This document shows positions 25,191-33,775 of a DNA stretch of 64,000 nucleotides, in pieces. Origin of the DNA: Kribbella antiqua. Its GTDB lineage: Bacteria; Actinomycetota; Actinomycetes; Propionibacteriales; Kribbellaceae. A program made the translations under genes and the position numbers. Position 1 is the stretch's first letter. Each line of letters begins with the position of its first letter. The DNA lies in contig NZ_SLWR01000007.1 in assembly GCF_004345665.1 (NCBI RefSeq), forward strand, positions 62,001 to 126,000, written 5' to 3'. A model generated the notes under the pieces. It saw only the letters and a list, made by a program, of their open reading frames with translations, was not told where the DNA came from and ran no database searches.

Positions 25191-25742
25191 ATGACCATCG
25201 CGCCTTCGCTTTGCTCGCCCCTAGCGCTCGCCGATGCAGAACCCACTCGCGCCGCCGAACCCTGGGAAAGCGACGTCATCAGTGCGTACGGACTGCTGCG
25301 TGAAGCAGCGGCCGAACTCGATCAGCTGATGCGGCATTCCCTCAAGCGCAGTGGTCTGCAAATGGCAATGTTCGAACTGTTGCTGCGGCTTGCTCGCAGC
25401 CACGGTGAGAAGCAGCGTCTTACGTCCCTTGCCCGGGAGCTGACCGTCACCACCGGCGGCATCACCCGGCTGGTCGATCGCGCCGAAAACCTCGGTTTGG
25501 TACGTCGGGAACCCTGCCCCGACGATGCCCGCGGTTCGTTCGCGGTTCTCACGGAGGAGGGAAAGCGCCGGCTGCGCGAAGCACTGCCGGACCACCTCCT
25601 GGAGATCGACAGCCTGTGGATGTCCCAACTGGCGGACGAGCGGGAGGTCGTGCTCGGCAAGCTTCGCCGGGTTCGCGACAACGCCCGCCGCTGGCCGAAC
25701 GGCCGGCCGAACCTGGGACCGATCACTCCCGAACGCATCTGA
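25191..25742 (+). CDS. MarR-family transcriptional regulator
   Basis: A 183-aa winged-helix regulator, ATG 25191. Helices and wing are recognisable: LQMAMFELLLRLARSHGEKQRLTSLARELTVTTGGITRLVDRAENLGLVRREP, then DDARGSFAVLTEEGKRRL. No ribosome site precedes the ATG. A TAATAG (25177-25182) ends 8 nt before it, so the transcript may be leaderless, and an imperfect palindrome CTAGTCAGCTAATAG (25168-25182) overlaps it as a candidate autoregulatory site. Downstream is the molybdoenzyme gene 90 bp away; whether it is a target is not clear. Confidence 0.9.
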   Translation: MTIAPSLCSPLALADAEPTRAAEPWESDVISAYGLLREAAAELDQLMRHSLKRSGLQMAMFELLLRLARSHGEKQRLTSLARELTVTTGGITRLVDRAENLGLVRREPCPDDARGSFAVLTEEGKRRLREALPDHLLEIDSLWMSQLADEREVVLGKLRRVRDNARRWPNGRPNLGPITPERI

Positions 25743-25832
25743 ATCTGAACAACTGGAAGTACCGCATTACCCGCGACTAACGGATGGGGCGCTCGGCTGG
25801 TGTCGGGCGCCCCGCCGCGTAATGGTTGAGAG

Positions 25833-27353
25833 GTGAAGCAGACACCAGCCAGGGGCGGGACCAAGTGGCGCGGAGCGGTCGGCGGCGTGCTGGCCGCTCT
25901 GGCCGGGTTGGCAGTCGGCAGTGTCGCGGCCGGATTGCTGGGCACGCGGCAGACGCCGGTGGTCGCGATCGGCTCGGCGTTCATCGATCGAGTGCCGCCG
26001 TGGTTGAAGGACCTGGCCGTCAACTGGTTCGGCACCCATGACAAGACAGCTCTAAGAGTCGGCATCCTCGTCGTGTTGCTCGCGCTCGCCGCAGTCGGCG
26101 GTGTTCTCGCCGTACGACGCTATTGGGCCGGCTCACTCGTCACCGTCGTACTCGCGGGGCTGGCGGTAGCCGCGGCGGCAACGCGGGCCGATGCCGGACA
26201 GACCGGGTTCGTGCCGTCAGCAGTCGCCGGTCTCACGGCGCTGGGGATTCTGCGTTTGTACTCGCGGCGGCTGGAGCCGCTGCTCGATACGCCCGACGAC
26301 GGCGTGAGCCGACGAGGATTCCTGCAACTGTCCGCCGGTGTCGCGCTCGGTGCGGCCGCGATCGGCGCCCTCGGCAGATTGGTGGGCGGCAACCGCGCCG
26401 CAGTGGCCGACGCGAGAAAAGCGCTGCAGATTCCACAACCGCCGAGTCGTGGCGCCCCAGCCGGCGTACAAGCAGATGGCGCCACCTCGTGGGTGACGTC
26501 CAACGATGACTTCTACCGCATCGACACCGCGCTGTCCGTTCCGCAGATCCTGCCGGAGGACTGGAAGTTGCGCATCCACGGCATGGTGGAACGCGAGCTG
26601 GAACTGACCTACGACGACCTGCTCAAGCGCGAAGTCGTCCACAAGTGGGTCACCCTCACCTGCGTCAGCAACGAGGTCGGCGGCGACCTGATCGGCAACG
26701 CGTTGTGGTCCGGGGTGCTGCTCAAGGACCTGCTGGAGGAGGCTGGTCCGTCCACGGACGCCGACGCGATCCAATCGATGTCGAAAGACGGCTTCACCGC
26801 CGGTACGCCGCTCCCGACGCTGCTCGATGATCGGCAGGCGATGCTCGCGTTCGCGATGAACGGCCAGCCGTTGCCGGTCGAGCACGGGTTCCCGGTGCGG
26901 ATCGTCGTACCAGGGCTGTATGGCTATGTGTCGGCGACGAAGTGGCTGACCGATATCGAGGTAACGCGGTTCGACCGGTTCGAGGCGTACTGGACGCCGC
27001 GCGGGTGGTCGGAGCTCGGGCCGATCAAGTTGTCGTCGCGGATCGACGTACCGCGGTCGAAGGCGCCGGCTGGTCAGGTGACCGTGGCCGGGGTCGCGTG
27101 GGACCAGCACGTCGGCGTGTCCAAGGTCGAGGTGCGCGTGGATGGCGGCCCTTGGCAACAGGCGACGCTGGCGACGGACGCGTCGGTCGACACCTGGAGG
27201 CAGTGGCACTGGACCTGGAACGCGACGCGCGGAAACCACGTTCTGCAGGTACGCGCGTTCGACGCCAAGGGCAAACCTCAGATCGAGGCCTCGGCTCCGC
27301 CGGCACCGAACGGCGCGACCGGGCTGCACACGGTAGACGTCAAGATCGGCTAG
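25833..27353 (+). CDS. Membrane-anchored sulfite-oxidase-family molybdopterin oxidoreductase
   Basis: A 506-aa protein with three or four N-terminal membrane helices (to about residue 150), a twin-arginine stretch (SRRGFLQLSAGVALG, about residues 152-166), then a sulfite oxidase-like molybdopterin domain and a C-terminal Mo-co dimerisation domain (VTVAGVAWDQHVGVSKVEVRVDGGPW). The molybdenum ligand is Cys277 in LTCVSNEVGG. GTG 25833 is the first start after a weak site. The twin-arginine position inside the protein suggests Tat-linked export of the catalytic part. The substrate is uncertain; similar actinobacterial proteins are only annotated by fold. It overlaps the converging TetR gene by 14 bp. 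Confidence 0.9.
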   Translation: MKQTPARGGTKWRGAVGGVLAALAGLAVGSVAAGLLGTRQTPVVAIGSAFIDRVPPWLKDLAVNWFGTHDKTALRVGILVVLLALAAVGGVLAVRRYWAGSLVTVVLAGLAVAAAATRADAGQTGFVPSAVAGLTALGILRLYSRRLEPLLDTPDDGVSRRGFLQLSAGVALGAAAIGALGRLVGGNRAAVADARKALQIPQPPSRGAPAGVQADGATSWVTSNDDFYRIDTALSVPQILPEDWKLRIHGMVERELELTYDDLLKREVVHKWVTLTCVSNEVGGDLIGNALWSGVLLKDLLEEAGPSTDADAIQSMSKDGFTAGTPLPTLLDDRQAMLAFAMNGQPLPVEHGFPVRIVVPGLYGYVSATKWLTDIEVTRFDRFEAYWTPRGWSELGPIKLSSRIDVPRSKAPAGQVTVAGVAWDQHVGVSKVEVRVDGGPWQQATLATDASVDTWRQWHWTWNATRGNHVLQVRAFDAKGKPQIEASAPPAPNGATGLHTVDVKIG

Positions 27354-27936
27354 TCACAGCCGACAGCACCATCGGCAGGAACGTGCGCTCCAGCGAACCG
27401 GACGGCACCTTCCGCGGCTCCAGCAGACTCTGCGACCGAGCCCCCTCATGCAGAGCCATCACCAACCGGACGAACTGCTCGGGCGGCACAGACCACGTCA
27501 GACCACTCTGGGAGACCAGCTGGGTCAACTGACCCCGGAACCGAGCTCGCCATTCGTTCAGCGCCCGCGCCGCTTCCGCATTGCGCAGCGCATGCAGCGT
27601 GAACTCGGTCGAGATCAGATGCCAACGCCGCTGGTCCGGCGGCGCGTCGTCGAGCAGACCCAGTACGGCGTCCAGCAGAGCGACGGGTTGATCCACATGC
27701 TCCGGCAGCAGCGCACTGATCTGCTCGAGCAAACGGTCGGTGGTGGCCTGGAAGAGCGCAAGGACCAACTCGTCCTTGGAGGCGAAGTTGGAGTAGAAGG
27801 CGCCGCGGGTGAACCCCGCCCGGTCGCAGATGTCCTCCACCGACGCCCCGTTGAAGCCACGCTCGGCGAAGACCTCGAGGGCGCCTTCGAGCAGGCGGGC
27901 CCGGGTGTTGGAGCGGCGGCGCTTGGGCGGTTCCAT
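27340..27936 (-). CDS. TetR-family transcriptional regulator
   Basis: A 198-aa regulator, ATG 27936 (ATG 27942, two residues longer, is an alternative). The N-terminal HTH is typical (LLEGALEVFAERGFNGASVEDICDRAGFTRGAFYSNFASKDELVLALF). The C-terminal half resembles the BetI-type ligand domain. A TATCCT -10 on this strand ends 7 nt before ATG 27936, consistent with a leaderless message. Two inverted repeats (27946-27977) fill the divergent gap to the ATPase-like/YhgE operon, so it probably represses itself and that operon. Confidence 0.92.
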   Translation of the reverse strand: MEPPKRRRSNTRARLLEGALEVFAERGFNGASVEDICDRAGFTRGAFYSNFASKDELVLALFQATTDRLLEQISALLPEHVDQPVALLDAVLGLLDDAPPDQRRWHLISTEFTLHALRNAEAARALNEWRARFRGQLTQLVSQSGLTWSVPPEQFVRLVMALHEGARSQSLLEPRKVPSGSLERTFLPMVLSAVTSRS

Positions 27937-27945
27937 GATCATAGG

Positions 27946-27977
27946 ATACAGTTCTGTATTGAATACACAACCGTATT
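27946..27977. promoter_or_regulatory. Divergent TetR operator with two dyads
   Basis: ATACAG-TT-CTGTAT (27946-27959, perfect) and AATAC-N6-GTATT (27962-27977) lie side by side in the 54-bp gap between TetR and the ATPase-like gene. Both use the ATAC/GTAT half-site. Confidence 0.65.
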
Positions 27978-27990
27978 GAACGGAGCCGGG

Positions 27991-28656
27991 ATGGAGCTCG
28001 TAGCTCACGCGATCAGCGTGCGCGGTCCACATGCGCCAGTACTGAATGCGACATCGGTGCGCGTCGCCGACCATCAACTGGTCCTGCTGGCGGGCTATCC
28101 CGGTCCTGGGCACGTGGCTGCGTCGCTCGCATTGTCCGGACGGCTGCAGCCCGACACAGGTCGGGCGCGGCTGGACGGCAACCCCGACGCCAAGCTGCTT
28201 CGCCGCCGGGTCGCCGTGGTCGACGCACCCGGCATCACCGAGCCTGACGATGCACTGCCGGTTCAAACGGTTGTGGGCGAGGAGTTGGCCATCGCTGGTC
28301 GCAAGGCGGGCCGGAAGGCAGTGCTGGATTGGCTGACTGAGCACGGCGCCGCCGAACACGCGGACAAGCGCTTTGAGCACCTGCCGGTCGCTGCACGGAC
28401 CAAACTGCTCGCCGAGCTCACTGTCGCTCGGCCTGACGTCAAGGTGGTCATCCTGACCATGCCTGACCGCCATGGCGAGGATCCGCAGGAGTGGTACGAC
28501 GTCGGCCGCGACCTGGCGTCCCGCGGGTACGGCGTGATCATCACCTGTGCCGATGCGTCAGCCCGGCTCCTCGGCGTACCGGCTGCCCAACTCGGCTCCC
28601 TGAATCAGCCGGAGCCCATTCAGATACTCGTAGAGCTAGAGGAGAACAAGGCGTGA
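27991..28656 (+). CDS. ABC ATPase-like protein with a degenerate Walker A
   Basis: A 221-aa protein, ATG 27991 after GGAG. It has the outline of an ABC nucleotide-binding subunit (an early strand, a P-loop-like turn GYPGPGHVAASLALSGRLQPDTG, a Walker-B-like VKVVILTMPD, and an ATP-cassette-like C-terminal VIITCADASARLL). The P-loop lacks the GK(S/T) residues (GPGHVAA instead), and no LSGGQ signature is visible. It should not hydrolyse ATP in the usual way. It overlaps the following YhgE/Pip gene by 4 bp (GTGA) and is divergent from the TetR gene. A structural partner of the YhgE-like membrane protein is a reasonable inference. Confidence 0.7.
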   Translation: MELVAHAISVRGPHAPVLNATSVRVADHQLVLLAGYPGPGHVAASLALSGRLQPDTGRARLDGNPDAKLLRRRVAVVDAPGITEPDDALPVQTVVGEELAIAGRKAGRKAVLDWLTEHGAAEHADKRFEHLPVAARTKLLAELTVARPDVKVVILTMPDRHGEDPQEWYDVGRDLASRGYGVIITCADASARLLGVPAAQLGSLNQPEPIQILVELEENKA

Positions 28657-30632
28657 CCGCGCTGCGGATGGCGTTGAGTGAGCTCCGGCGGTTGACCGCC
28701 GGCCGGTTGCCGAAGCTGGCGGTGATCGCGCTACTGATTGTCCCGGTCCTGTACGGCGGCCTGTACCTCTACGCGAACCACAACCCGTACGGCCGCCTCG
28801 ACAAGGTGCCGACCGCGGTCGTGGTGGAGGACGAAGGTACGACGCTCTCCGACGGCGAGAAGCTGGACGTCGGAACACAGGTCGCCGGCGAGCTGGTGAA
28901 GTCGAAGAGCTTCGACTGGCACGAGGTCGACCGTACGACGGCGACGAAGGGCGTGTCGGACGGAACCTACGAGTTCGCCGTGGTGTTGCCGAAGACTTTC
29001 TCAGCAGACCTCGCGTCGAGTGCCGAGTTCACTCCCAAGCAGGCGAATCTCGAGCTGATCACCAACGACGCCAACAACTACATCGCCCACACGATGGCCA
29101 ACCAGGTCGTCGCACAGGTGACCAAGACCGTCGCCTCCGAGGTGAGCGAGACCGCGGCGAGCAAGTTGCTGGCCGGGTACAGCACGATCCACACCCAGGT
29201 CAGCGAGGCTGCCACCGGTGCGGCCCAGCTGCAGAGCGGGCTCACCACCGCAGCGTCCGGCGCCGCCAAGCTCCAGACCGGCGCGACCCAACTCAACACC
29301 GCACAGAAGCAGCTCTCCGCCGGCGCGACCAAGCTGGCGACCGGCGCGAGCAAGCTGGACACCGGCCTCAGCACCCTGCAGCAGAAGACCAGAACCCTTC
29401 CCAAGCAGACCAAGGCGCTGGCCTCCGGCGCCGATCAGGTTGCCGATGGCAACGAGAAGATCGCGACCACCGGCCGCCAGGTGGCGACCGCGTCGAGCAC
29501 GCTGGTGAAGGACTTGAGCACCCTCGACGGCGATCTCGCCACTCGGCTGAAGGCACAAGGCTTCACCCAACCCCAGATCAACCAGGTACTCGCGGAAACG
29601 GCCAAGCTGCGCGCACCGGTCGTCACCGCGAACACCAAGATCCAGTCGACATCCAAGCAGCTCAACCAGCTCGCCACTGGGGCCCGCAAGGTGTCGAACG
29701 GCGCCGCCGCACTTGCGAAGGCGACCCCTGCTCTGACGAGCGGCATCAGTACGGCGGCCAGTGGCGCGAACCAGCTCAACACCGGTGCGCAGCAGCTCGC
29801 AGCCGGCGAGAAGCAAGCGGTCACCGGACAGGGACAACTGCTCACCGGCGTGACCAGCCTGAACACCGGAATCACCAAGCTCAAGACCGGCGCGACGGAC
29901 CTGCACACCGGTCTCGAGAACGGCGTGAAGCAGATACCGAACCCGTCAGCCTCCCAGCGCAAGGCGGTCGCCGAGACGCTCGGCGCACCTGTCACGCTAC
30001 AGAACGTCTCGCAGGCGACAGCAGACAGCTACGGCGCCGGCCTCGCGCCGTTCTTCCTCAGCCTGGCCTGCTGGATCGGCGCGTACGTACTCTTCCTGCT
30101 GGTCCGGCCGCTCTCACCACGGGCGCTTGCCGCGCTGCAGTCGCCACTCCGGGTCGCGCTCGGCGGTTGGTTGCCGCCGGCACTCTTCGGCGCGATCCAG
30201 GCGACGCTCCTGTTCACCGCGGTCTCACTCGGGCTCGGCATCAACGCCGCGCATCCGTGGCCGACCGTCGGCTTCCTCATCCTCACGTCGCTCACATTCG
30301 TCGCCATCCTGCACGCGTTGTCCGCCTGGTTCGGTGCCATCGGCAAGTTCCTCGGGCTGGTGCTGATGGTGATCCAGCTGGTCAGCGCCGGCGGCACGTT
30401 CCCGTGGCAGACGATCCCGGCGCCGCTGTACTTCTTCCACCACGTACTGCCGATGAGCTACGCGATCGACGGCGTACGCCATCTCATGTACGGCGGATCG
30501 GGCACATCGCTCGGCCGGGACCTACTCGTCCTCGGCACCTGGCTCCTCGCCGCCCTCGCCGCGTCGACCATGGCCGCCCGGAAGCAGCGAGTGTGGTCGG
30601 TGAAGAAGCTGCAGCCGGAGATTGCGCTCTAG
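28653..30632 (+). CDS. YhgE/Pip-family membrane protein
   Basis: A 659-aa protein with one N-terminal membrane helix (LAVIALLIVPVLYGGLYLYAN), a large extracytoplasmic region and about five C-terminal membrane helices, as in ABC-2-like YhgE and phage infection protein (Pip). The N-terminal PYGRLDKVPTAVVVEDEG motif is diagnostic. Residues 180-430 are coiled coil of repeated 7/14-residue units (GAAKLQTGATQL, GASKLDTGLSTL, GANQLNTGAQQL). GTG 28653 lies after GAGGAG and overlaps the upstream stop. Pip is a phage receptor in lactococci, and ESX-linked YhgE proteins exist; the role here is unknown, probably export-related and TetR-controlled. Confidence 0.9.
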   Translation: MTALRMALSELRRLTAGRLPKLAVIALLIVPVLYGGLYLYANHNPYGRLDKVPTAVVVEDEGTTLSDGEKLDVGTQVAGELVKSKSFDWHEVDRTTATKGVSDGTYEFAVVLPKTFSADLASSAEFTPKQANLELITNDANNYIAHTMANQVVAQVTKTVASEVSETAASKLLAGYSTIHTQVSEAATGAAQLQSGLTTAASGAAKLQTGATQLNTAQKQLSAGATKLATGASKLDTGLSTLQQKTRTLPKQTKALASGADQVADGNEKIATTGRQVATASSTLVKDLSTLDGDLATRLKAQGFTQPQINQVLAETAKLRAPVVTANTKIQSTSKQLNQLATGARKVSNGAAALAKATPALTSGISTAASGANQLNTGAQQLAAGEKQAVTGQGQLLTGVTSLNTGITKLKTGATDLHTGLENGVKQIPNPSASQRKAVAETLGAPVTLQNVSQATADSYGAGLAPFFLSLACWIGAYVLFLLVRPLSPRALAALQSPLRVALGGWLPPALFGAIQATLLFTAVSLGLGINAAHPWPTVGFLILTSLTFVAILHALSAWFGAIGKFLGLVLMVIQLVSAGGTFPWQTIPAPLYFFHHVLPMSYAIDGVRHLMYGGSGTSLGRDLLVLGTWLLAALAASTMAARKQRVWSVKKLQPEIAL

Positions 30633-30650
30633 GCCGTCAGACACGGCCTA
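30630..30650. terminator. Hairpin joining two convergent stop codons
   Basis: TAGGCCGT (30630-30637) pairs with ACGGCCTA (30643-30650) across a 5-nt loop. The stem includes the stop codon of the YhgE-like gene on the plus strand and that of the ceramidase-like gene on the minus strand. Confidence 0.6.
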
Positions 30651-31892
30651 GCTATTCATGAAAGTGACGGTTTCGGTCAGGAGGCGGTCTGTGGTGGGTT
30701 GGTCGAAGAAGGTGATGAGGGCTTCGTAGGCGCCGGACTCGGCGGCGGCCTTGTCGACGATGTAGCCGTAGTAGCCGTCGGTGTAGCCGACCACTCGGGT
30801 AATCGGGTGCATACTGTCCGCCTGCAAGCTGGCGCCGTGTACGGCGAACAGCTCGACCGGCAGATTGATCCAGCACACGTCGCCCATCGTCACCACGCTG
30901 ACCGGGAGCTCGAGCATCGGCGGCAACGCGGCCGTCGCCATCAGCGCCTGGCCGCGCGCGCCGTCCAGCCGCGTCTGGGCGATCCGCCCGGAAGGATTGT
31001 CGACACGTCCAGGCACCGCACACGCCGCCGCCGTGACGATCGACGCCGCCTCATCGGCTGACGGCAGGTCCCGCACCGGCAGCGAGATCGTCGTACGACG
31101 GATGGCCGGTGCGGACTGCGACAGCTCGAGCCCTGTACCGGCCAGCGCCTCACGGACCCGTGACGCGAGCAGGCCGCCCAACCGGGTCACCTCCGTGGCC
31201 CCGCGACCCTGGCGGGTGAAGCGTGGGCTCACATCGCCTGCGGCGCCTTGGAGGTAGCCGACGACAGCCGGACCGAGGGCAGCCCGCGCGGCGCCCGGCC
31301 AGTCCGCGGACCAGCGCAGGTTCTCCGGTCCGTACGTGGTCGGGTGGCAGGCGAAGTCGAGCAGGACCGCGGCCAGCGATCCGTCGAGCGCGTGCAGCGC
31401 CAGCGTTCCGGCAGTGTTGTCGTGCGGGCCGTGCTTGCGATGCCGGTTGGCGCCGACGCCGGTGACCTCGACCGACCGCCATGAGGCCGTGACCGGGCGA
31501 CGGGGCAGCGAGGCTTTCGCGACCGCGGCGATCAGGGGCTCGTAGAGGTCGGGCTCGCGTTCAGCCGGGATGACCGGGTGGATCTCGCCGGACCAGCCGG
31601 ACGGACCGGAGTGGGTGTGGGAGGCGGACACCACCACTCGCGACGCCGGGATGCCTGCCGCGGCTGCGGCGGCCTCGGCCAGCTCGGTGCAAAGATTCTT
31701 GCCTACGGCAATCGCATCCAGGCTCAGCCAGAGTACGCCGGGGTCGTCCGCCGTACCGAGCCAGATGATGGTGGCGCGGAGCGGGTCGGCGGTTCCGGTC
31801 GAGTAGGCGATGCGGGCGGCATAGCCGTCCATGCGATGGCCGGGCGATGGCGTGACGTCCAAGGACGTCGCAGCCAGGAGGAGTTCGCTCAC
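30648..31892 (-). CDS. Neutral ceramidase-like hydrolase family protein
   Basis: A 414-aa protein resembling the N-terminal domain of neutral/alkaline non-lysosomal ceramidases, a zinc amidohydrolase fold. The GTG at 31892 is selected because GGAG lies 7 nt upstream; the open frame extends to 31988. Metal- and substrate-site motifs include VSASHTHSGPSGWSG and DFACHPTTYGPENLRWSADWPG. There is no evident signal peptide and the C-terminal immunoglobulin-like domain of true ceramidases is missing, so another amide substrate is possible. The gene lies downstream of the GlcNAc-kinase-like gene with 217 bp between, containing a GGTCTA/TAGACC dyad that could be its operator. Confidence 0.8.
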   Translation of the reverse strand: MSELLLAATSLDVTPSPGHRMDGYAARIAYSTGTADPLRATIIWLGTADDPGVLWLSLDAIAVGKNLCTELAEAAAAAAGIPASRVVVSASHTHSGPSGWSGEIHPVIPAEREPDLYEPLIAAVAKASLPRRPVTASWRSVEVTGVGANRHRKHGPHDNTAGTLALHALDGSLAAVLLDFACHPTTYGPENLRWSADWPGAARAALGPAVVGYLQGAAGDVSPRFTRQGRGATEVTRLGGLLASRVREALAGTGLELSQSAPAIRRTTISLPVRDLPSADEAASIVTAAACAVPGRVDNPSGRIAQTRLDGARGQALMATAALPPMLELPVSVVTMGDVCWINLPVELFAVHGASLQADSMHPITRVVGYTDGYYGYIVDKAAAESGAYEALITFFDQPTTDRLLTETVTFMNS

Positions 31893-31995
31893 GTACACGC
31901 TCCAGCGAGTTGTACCGGTGCTGGCAACATAGTCCGCTCGCACCGGCGGATCGAGGGGATGAGTCGACGTTCGAGCTGATTCGGGCAAGATCGAC

Positions 31996-32015
31996 TAGAC
32001 CACTCGCACGGTCTA
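31996..32015 (-). promoter_or_regulatory. TAGACC-N8-GGTCTA dyad upstream of the ceramidase-like gene
   Basis: An inverted repeat made of the hexamer that also forms the DasR-type dre site (TGGTCTAGACCA). The left half lies in the longer match CTAGACCACT (31995-32004). Further single hexamers occur at 32107-32112 and 34580-34585. Regulation by the nearby GntR-UTRA protein is possible. Confidence 0.35.
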
Positions 32016-32109
32016 CAAAGAGCACACTGGGTCCACGAAGTGGGATGTGATCCCTGCCTGGCTTGGGTGATCGCCGTACGTCGGCGTACGACAGCAGTCC
32101 GGCTTTGGT

Positions 32110-33000
32110 CTAAAGGCGCCGGTGGGTGATGATCAGGTCGGCGTACGGTCCGGGCGAGTTGGTCGCCAGGCGTTCGGCTCCGTCCAGCGAAGTGCCGGCA
32201 GCCTTGATCAGCTGCGCGCGTGGGGGTAGGGCTGCACGCACTGGGGCCAGCAGTTGCTCGTCGGCGCCGTCGAACAGTCCACCAACATACGCGACCGGGA
32301 CGGGTCCTTCGCCTGCCAGCGTTCCGGCCGCTGTACCGATCGTCTCGGCGATGTCTCCGGCCGCGCGTACGACGAGTTCGGCCGCGACCGTGTCACCTTC
32401 GGCTGCACACCGCAGTACCTTCGGAGCGAACCGCGCGACGTCGTCCACCAGCGTCGGCGACTTGTAGAGCAGCACTGGGTCCAGAGTGGTTTCCGCCAGC
32501 TTCGTCGCCGGCCCCCGACCGTCCCGAGCCCGTTGTACGGCGACCAGCCCGGCCCGGCCGATCGCGAACGCACTCCCGGAGTCGCCGAACAGGTAGCCGT
32601 GGCCGTCGACCTTGTGCCATGACCCGTCGCGGTCCACGGCCAGACAGACCAGTCCGGTGCCAGCAGCAACCACTACGCCGTAACCGTCTGGCAACGCGCC
32701 TGCGTGTGCTGTCACCATGTCCTGCGTCAGCCGGACCTCGTCGGCCCGTAGTAGCTCCGCGACATCCTTGGCGAAGCTTTCCGCGACCTCGCGGGCCGCG
32801 GGGAAGCCAGTCAGGCCTAGTGCGACGACTTCGACGTCATCCTGCACTCCAGCGGCGTCGGCGGCCGTGCGGATGGCGGACAGCATCTGCTGCAGGTTGT
32901 CAGGCCCATGGATATGGCCGGGCCCTTGACCGACGCGACCGCCAGGCACGACGCGCAGCCTGAGTGCGGACTGCCCGCCGTCGATCGCGATGCGGCTCAT
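32110..33000 (-). CDS. BadF/BadG/BcrA-type sugar kinase (N-acetylglucosamine kinase-like)
   Basis: A 296-aa ASKHA-fold kinase. The phosphate-1 loop is IAIDGGQSALRLRV (residues 4-17), the phosphate-2 loop is VVAAGTGLVCLAV, and GYLFGDSGSAFAIGRAGL is the family signature of BadF-type GlcNAc kinases; AYVGGLFD begins the adenosine motif. It probably phosphorylates an amino sugar in the cytosol. A GntR-UTRA regulator of the HutC/DasR type lies 0.8 kb upstream on the same strand, which fits an amino-sugar theme, though no transporter or deacetylase gene is present. Confidence 0.85.
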   Translation of the reverse strand: MSRIAIDGGQSALRLRVVPGGRVGQGPGHIHGPDNLQQMLSAIRTAADAAGVQDDVEVVALGLTGFPAAREVAESFAKDVAELLRADEVRLTQDMVTAHAGALPDGYGVVVAAGTGLVCLAVDRDGSWHKVDGHGYLFGDSGSAFAIGRAGLVAVQRARDGRGPATKLAETTLDPVLLYKSPTLVDDVARFAPKVLRCAAEGDTVAAELVVRAAGDIAETIGTAAGTLAGEGPVPVAYVGGLFDGADEQLLAPVRAALPPRAQLIKAAGTSLDGAERLATNSPGPYADLIITHRRL

Positions 33001-33021
33001 GCCGCCGAGCTTAGGCGTCTT

Positions 33022-33098
33022 GTGCGGGGTCAGGTGACGGCTGGTTTAGTGCGGCGTCAGGTGGCGGCTGGTTTAGTGCGGGGTCAGGTGACGGCTGG
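33022..33098. repeat. 27-bp tandem repeat duplicating the end of the nucleotidyltransferase gene
   Basis: Units 33022-33048, 33049-33075 and 33076-33098 (the last short by 4 bp) differ at only two or three positions. On the minus strand each unit encodes SRHLTPH followed by a stop codon, so the gene's last codons and stop are copied downstream. Confidence 0.85.
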
Positions 33099-33705
33099 CC
33101 AGGGTGGTGACGGGTGGGCCGTAGAGGCCGAGGCTGGGGCGGAGCCAGTCGTTGAGGATCGGCTCCTGCTGGGTCAGGTGGTCGGCGAGCTCGGTGCGGC
33201 TGAGCTCGAAGATGTGGGCCGGGTTGCCGGTGAGGTCCACGATGGACTGCATCAGGCGGCCGGCCTGCTCCTCCCACAGGATGTCGCCGGTGTCGATCTG
33301 GTCCGGCCGGACCAGCAGCAGGTCGATGTCGCTGTCGAGTTCACCGTCGCCGCGCGCGATCGCGCCGTACAGGCTGGCGTGTACAGGCGGGATGCGCCAA
33401 CCGCCGATCTCGTCGGAGAGCCGGCTGGTGAGCGTACTGCGGAGGTCGGCCAGGAACTCGACCGCCGGCGCGACGAGGTGCTTGCGGTTGAGGTGGTAGA
33501 GCAGCGAGTTGCCGACATCGTCCACATGCACCAGCCCGGTCGTCGCCAGCCGCTGCAGCACCAGCCGCACCCCGGCCACACTCCCCGTGCCGGCCAGCTT
33601 GTGAACCTCGCGCCCCGACAACCCCCGCTCGCTCCGCGCCAGCACCTGCAACACCGGCCCATCCAACGACGGCACCACAGTGCTGATCGGATTCCTGAGA
33701 TCCAT
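33073..33705 (-). CDS. Winged-helix nucleotidyltransferase-domain protein
   Basis: A 210-aa protein. The N-terminal 90 residues form a winged helix (VLQVLARSERGLSGREVHKLAGTGSVAGVRLVLQRLATTGLVHVDD). The second half is a MNT-type nucleotidyltransferase core with the catalytic pattern ASLYGAIARGDGELDSDIDLLLV (G-x11-DxD, near residues 122-144). Similar two-domain proteins may adenylylate a target or regulate transcription; some act as antitoxins of HEPN toxins, but no HEPN gene is present. The ATG at 33705 is tentative; ATG 33726 is in frame. The C-terminus falls in the 27-bp repeat. Confidence 0.82.
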   Translation of the reverse strand: MDLRNPISTVVPSLDGPVLQVLARSERGLSGREVHKLAGTGSVAGVRLVLQRLATTGLVHVDDVGNSLLYHLNRKHLVAPAVEFLADLRSTLTSRLSDEIGGWRIPPVHASLYGAIARGDGELDSDIDLLLVRPDQIDTGDILWEEQAGRLMQSIVDLTGNPAHIFELSRTELADHLTQQEPILNDWLRPSLGLYGPPVTTLASRHLTPH

Positions 33706-33775
33706 AACCTCGCCCACACTAGTCATCACTCGAAGACACAGCGTAACCATCCCCTTGCCGTGGGCAATCAAGTGG

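Noticed and set aside
32070..32091. Repeated CGTACG words near 32.08 kb as an operator.
   Set aside because: CGTACG and GCCGTAC words are very common across the whole window, so they carry no local signal.
33022..33098. Short tandem units considered as a CRISPR remnant.
   Set aside because: Units abut without spacers, re-encode a gene end, and no cas genes are present.
33073..33705. Nucleotidyltransferase as the antitoxin of a MNT/HEPN toxin-antitoxin pair.
   Set aside because: No HEPN-domain gene adjoins it, and the fused winged helix differs from typical MNT antitoxins.
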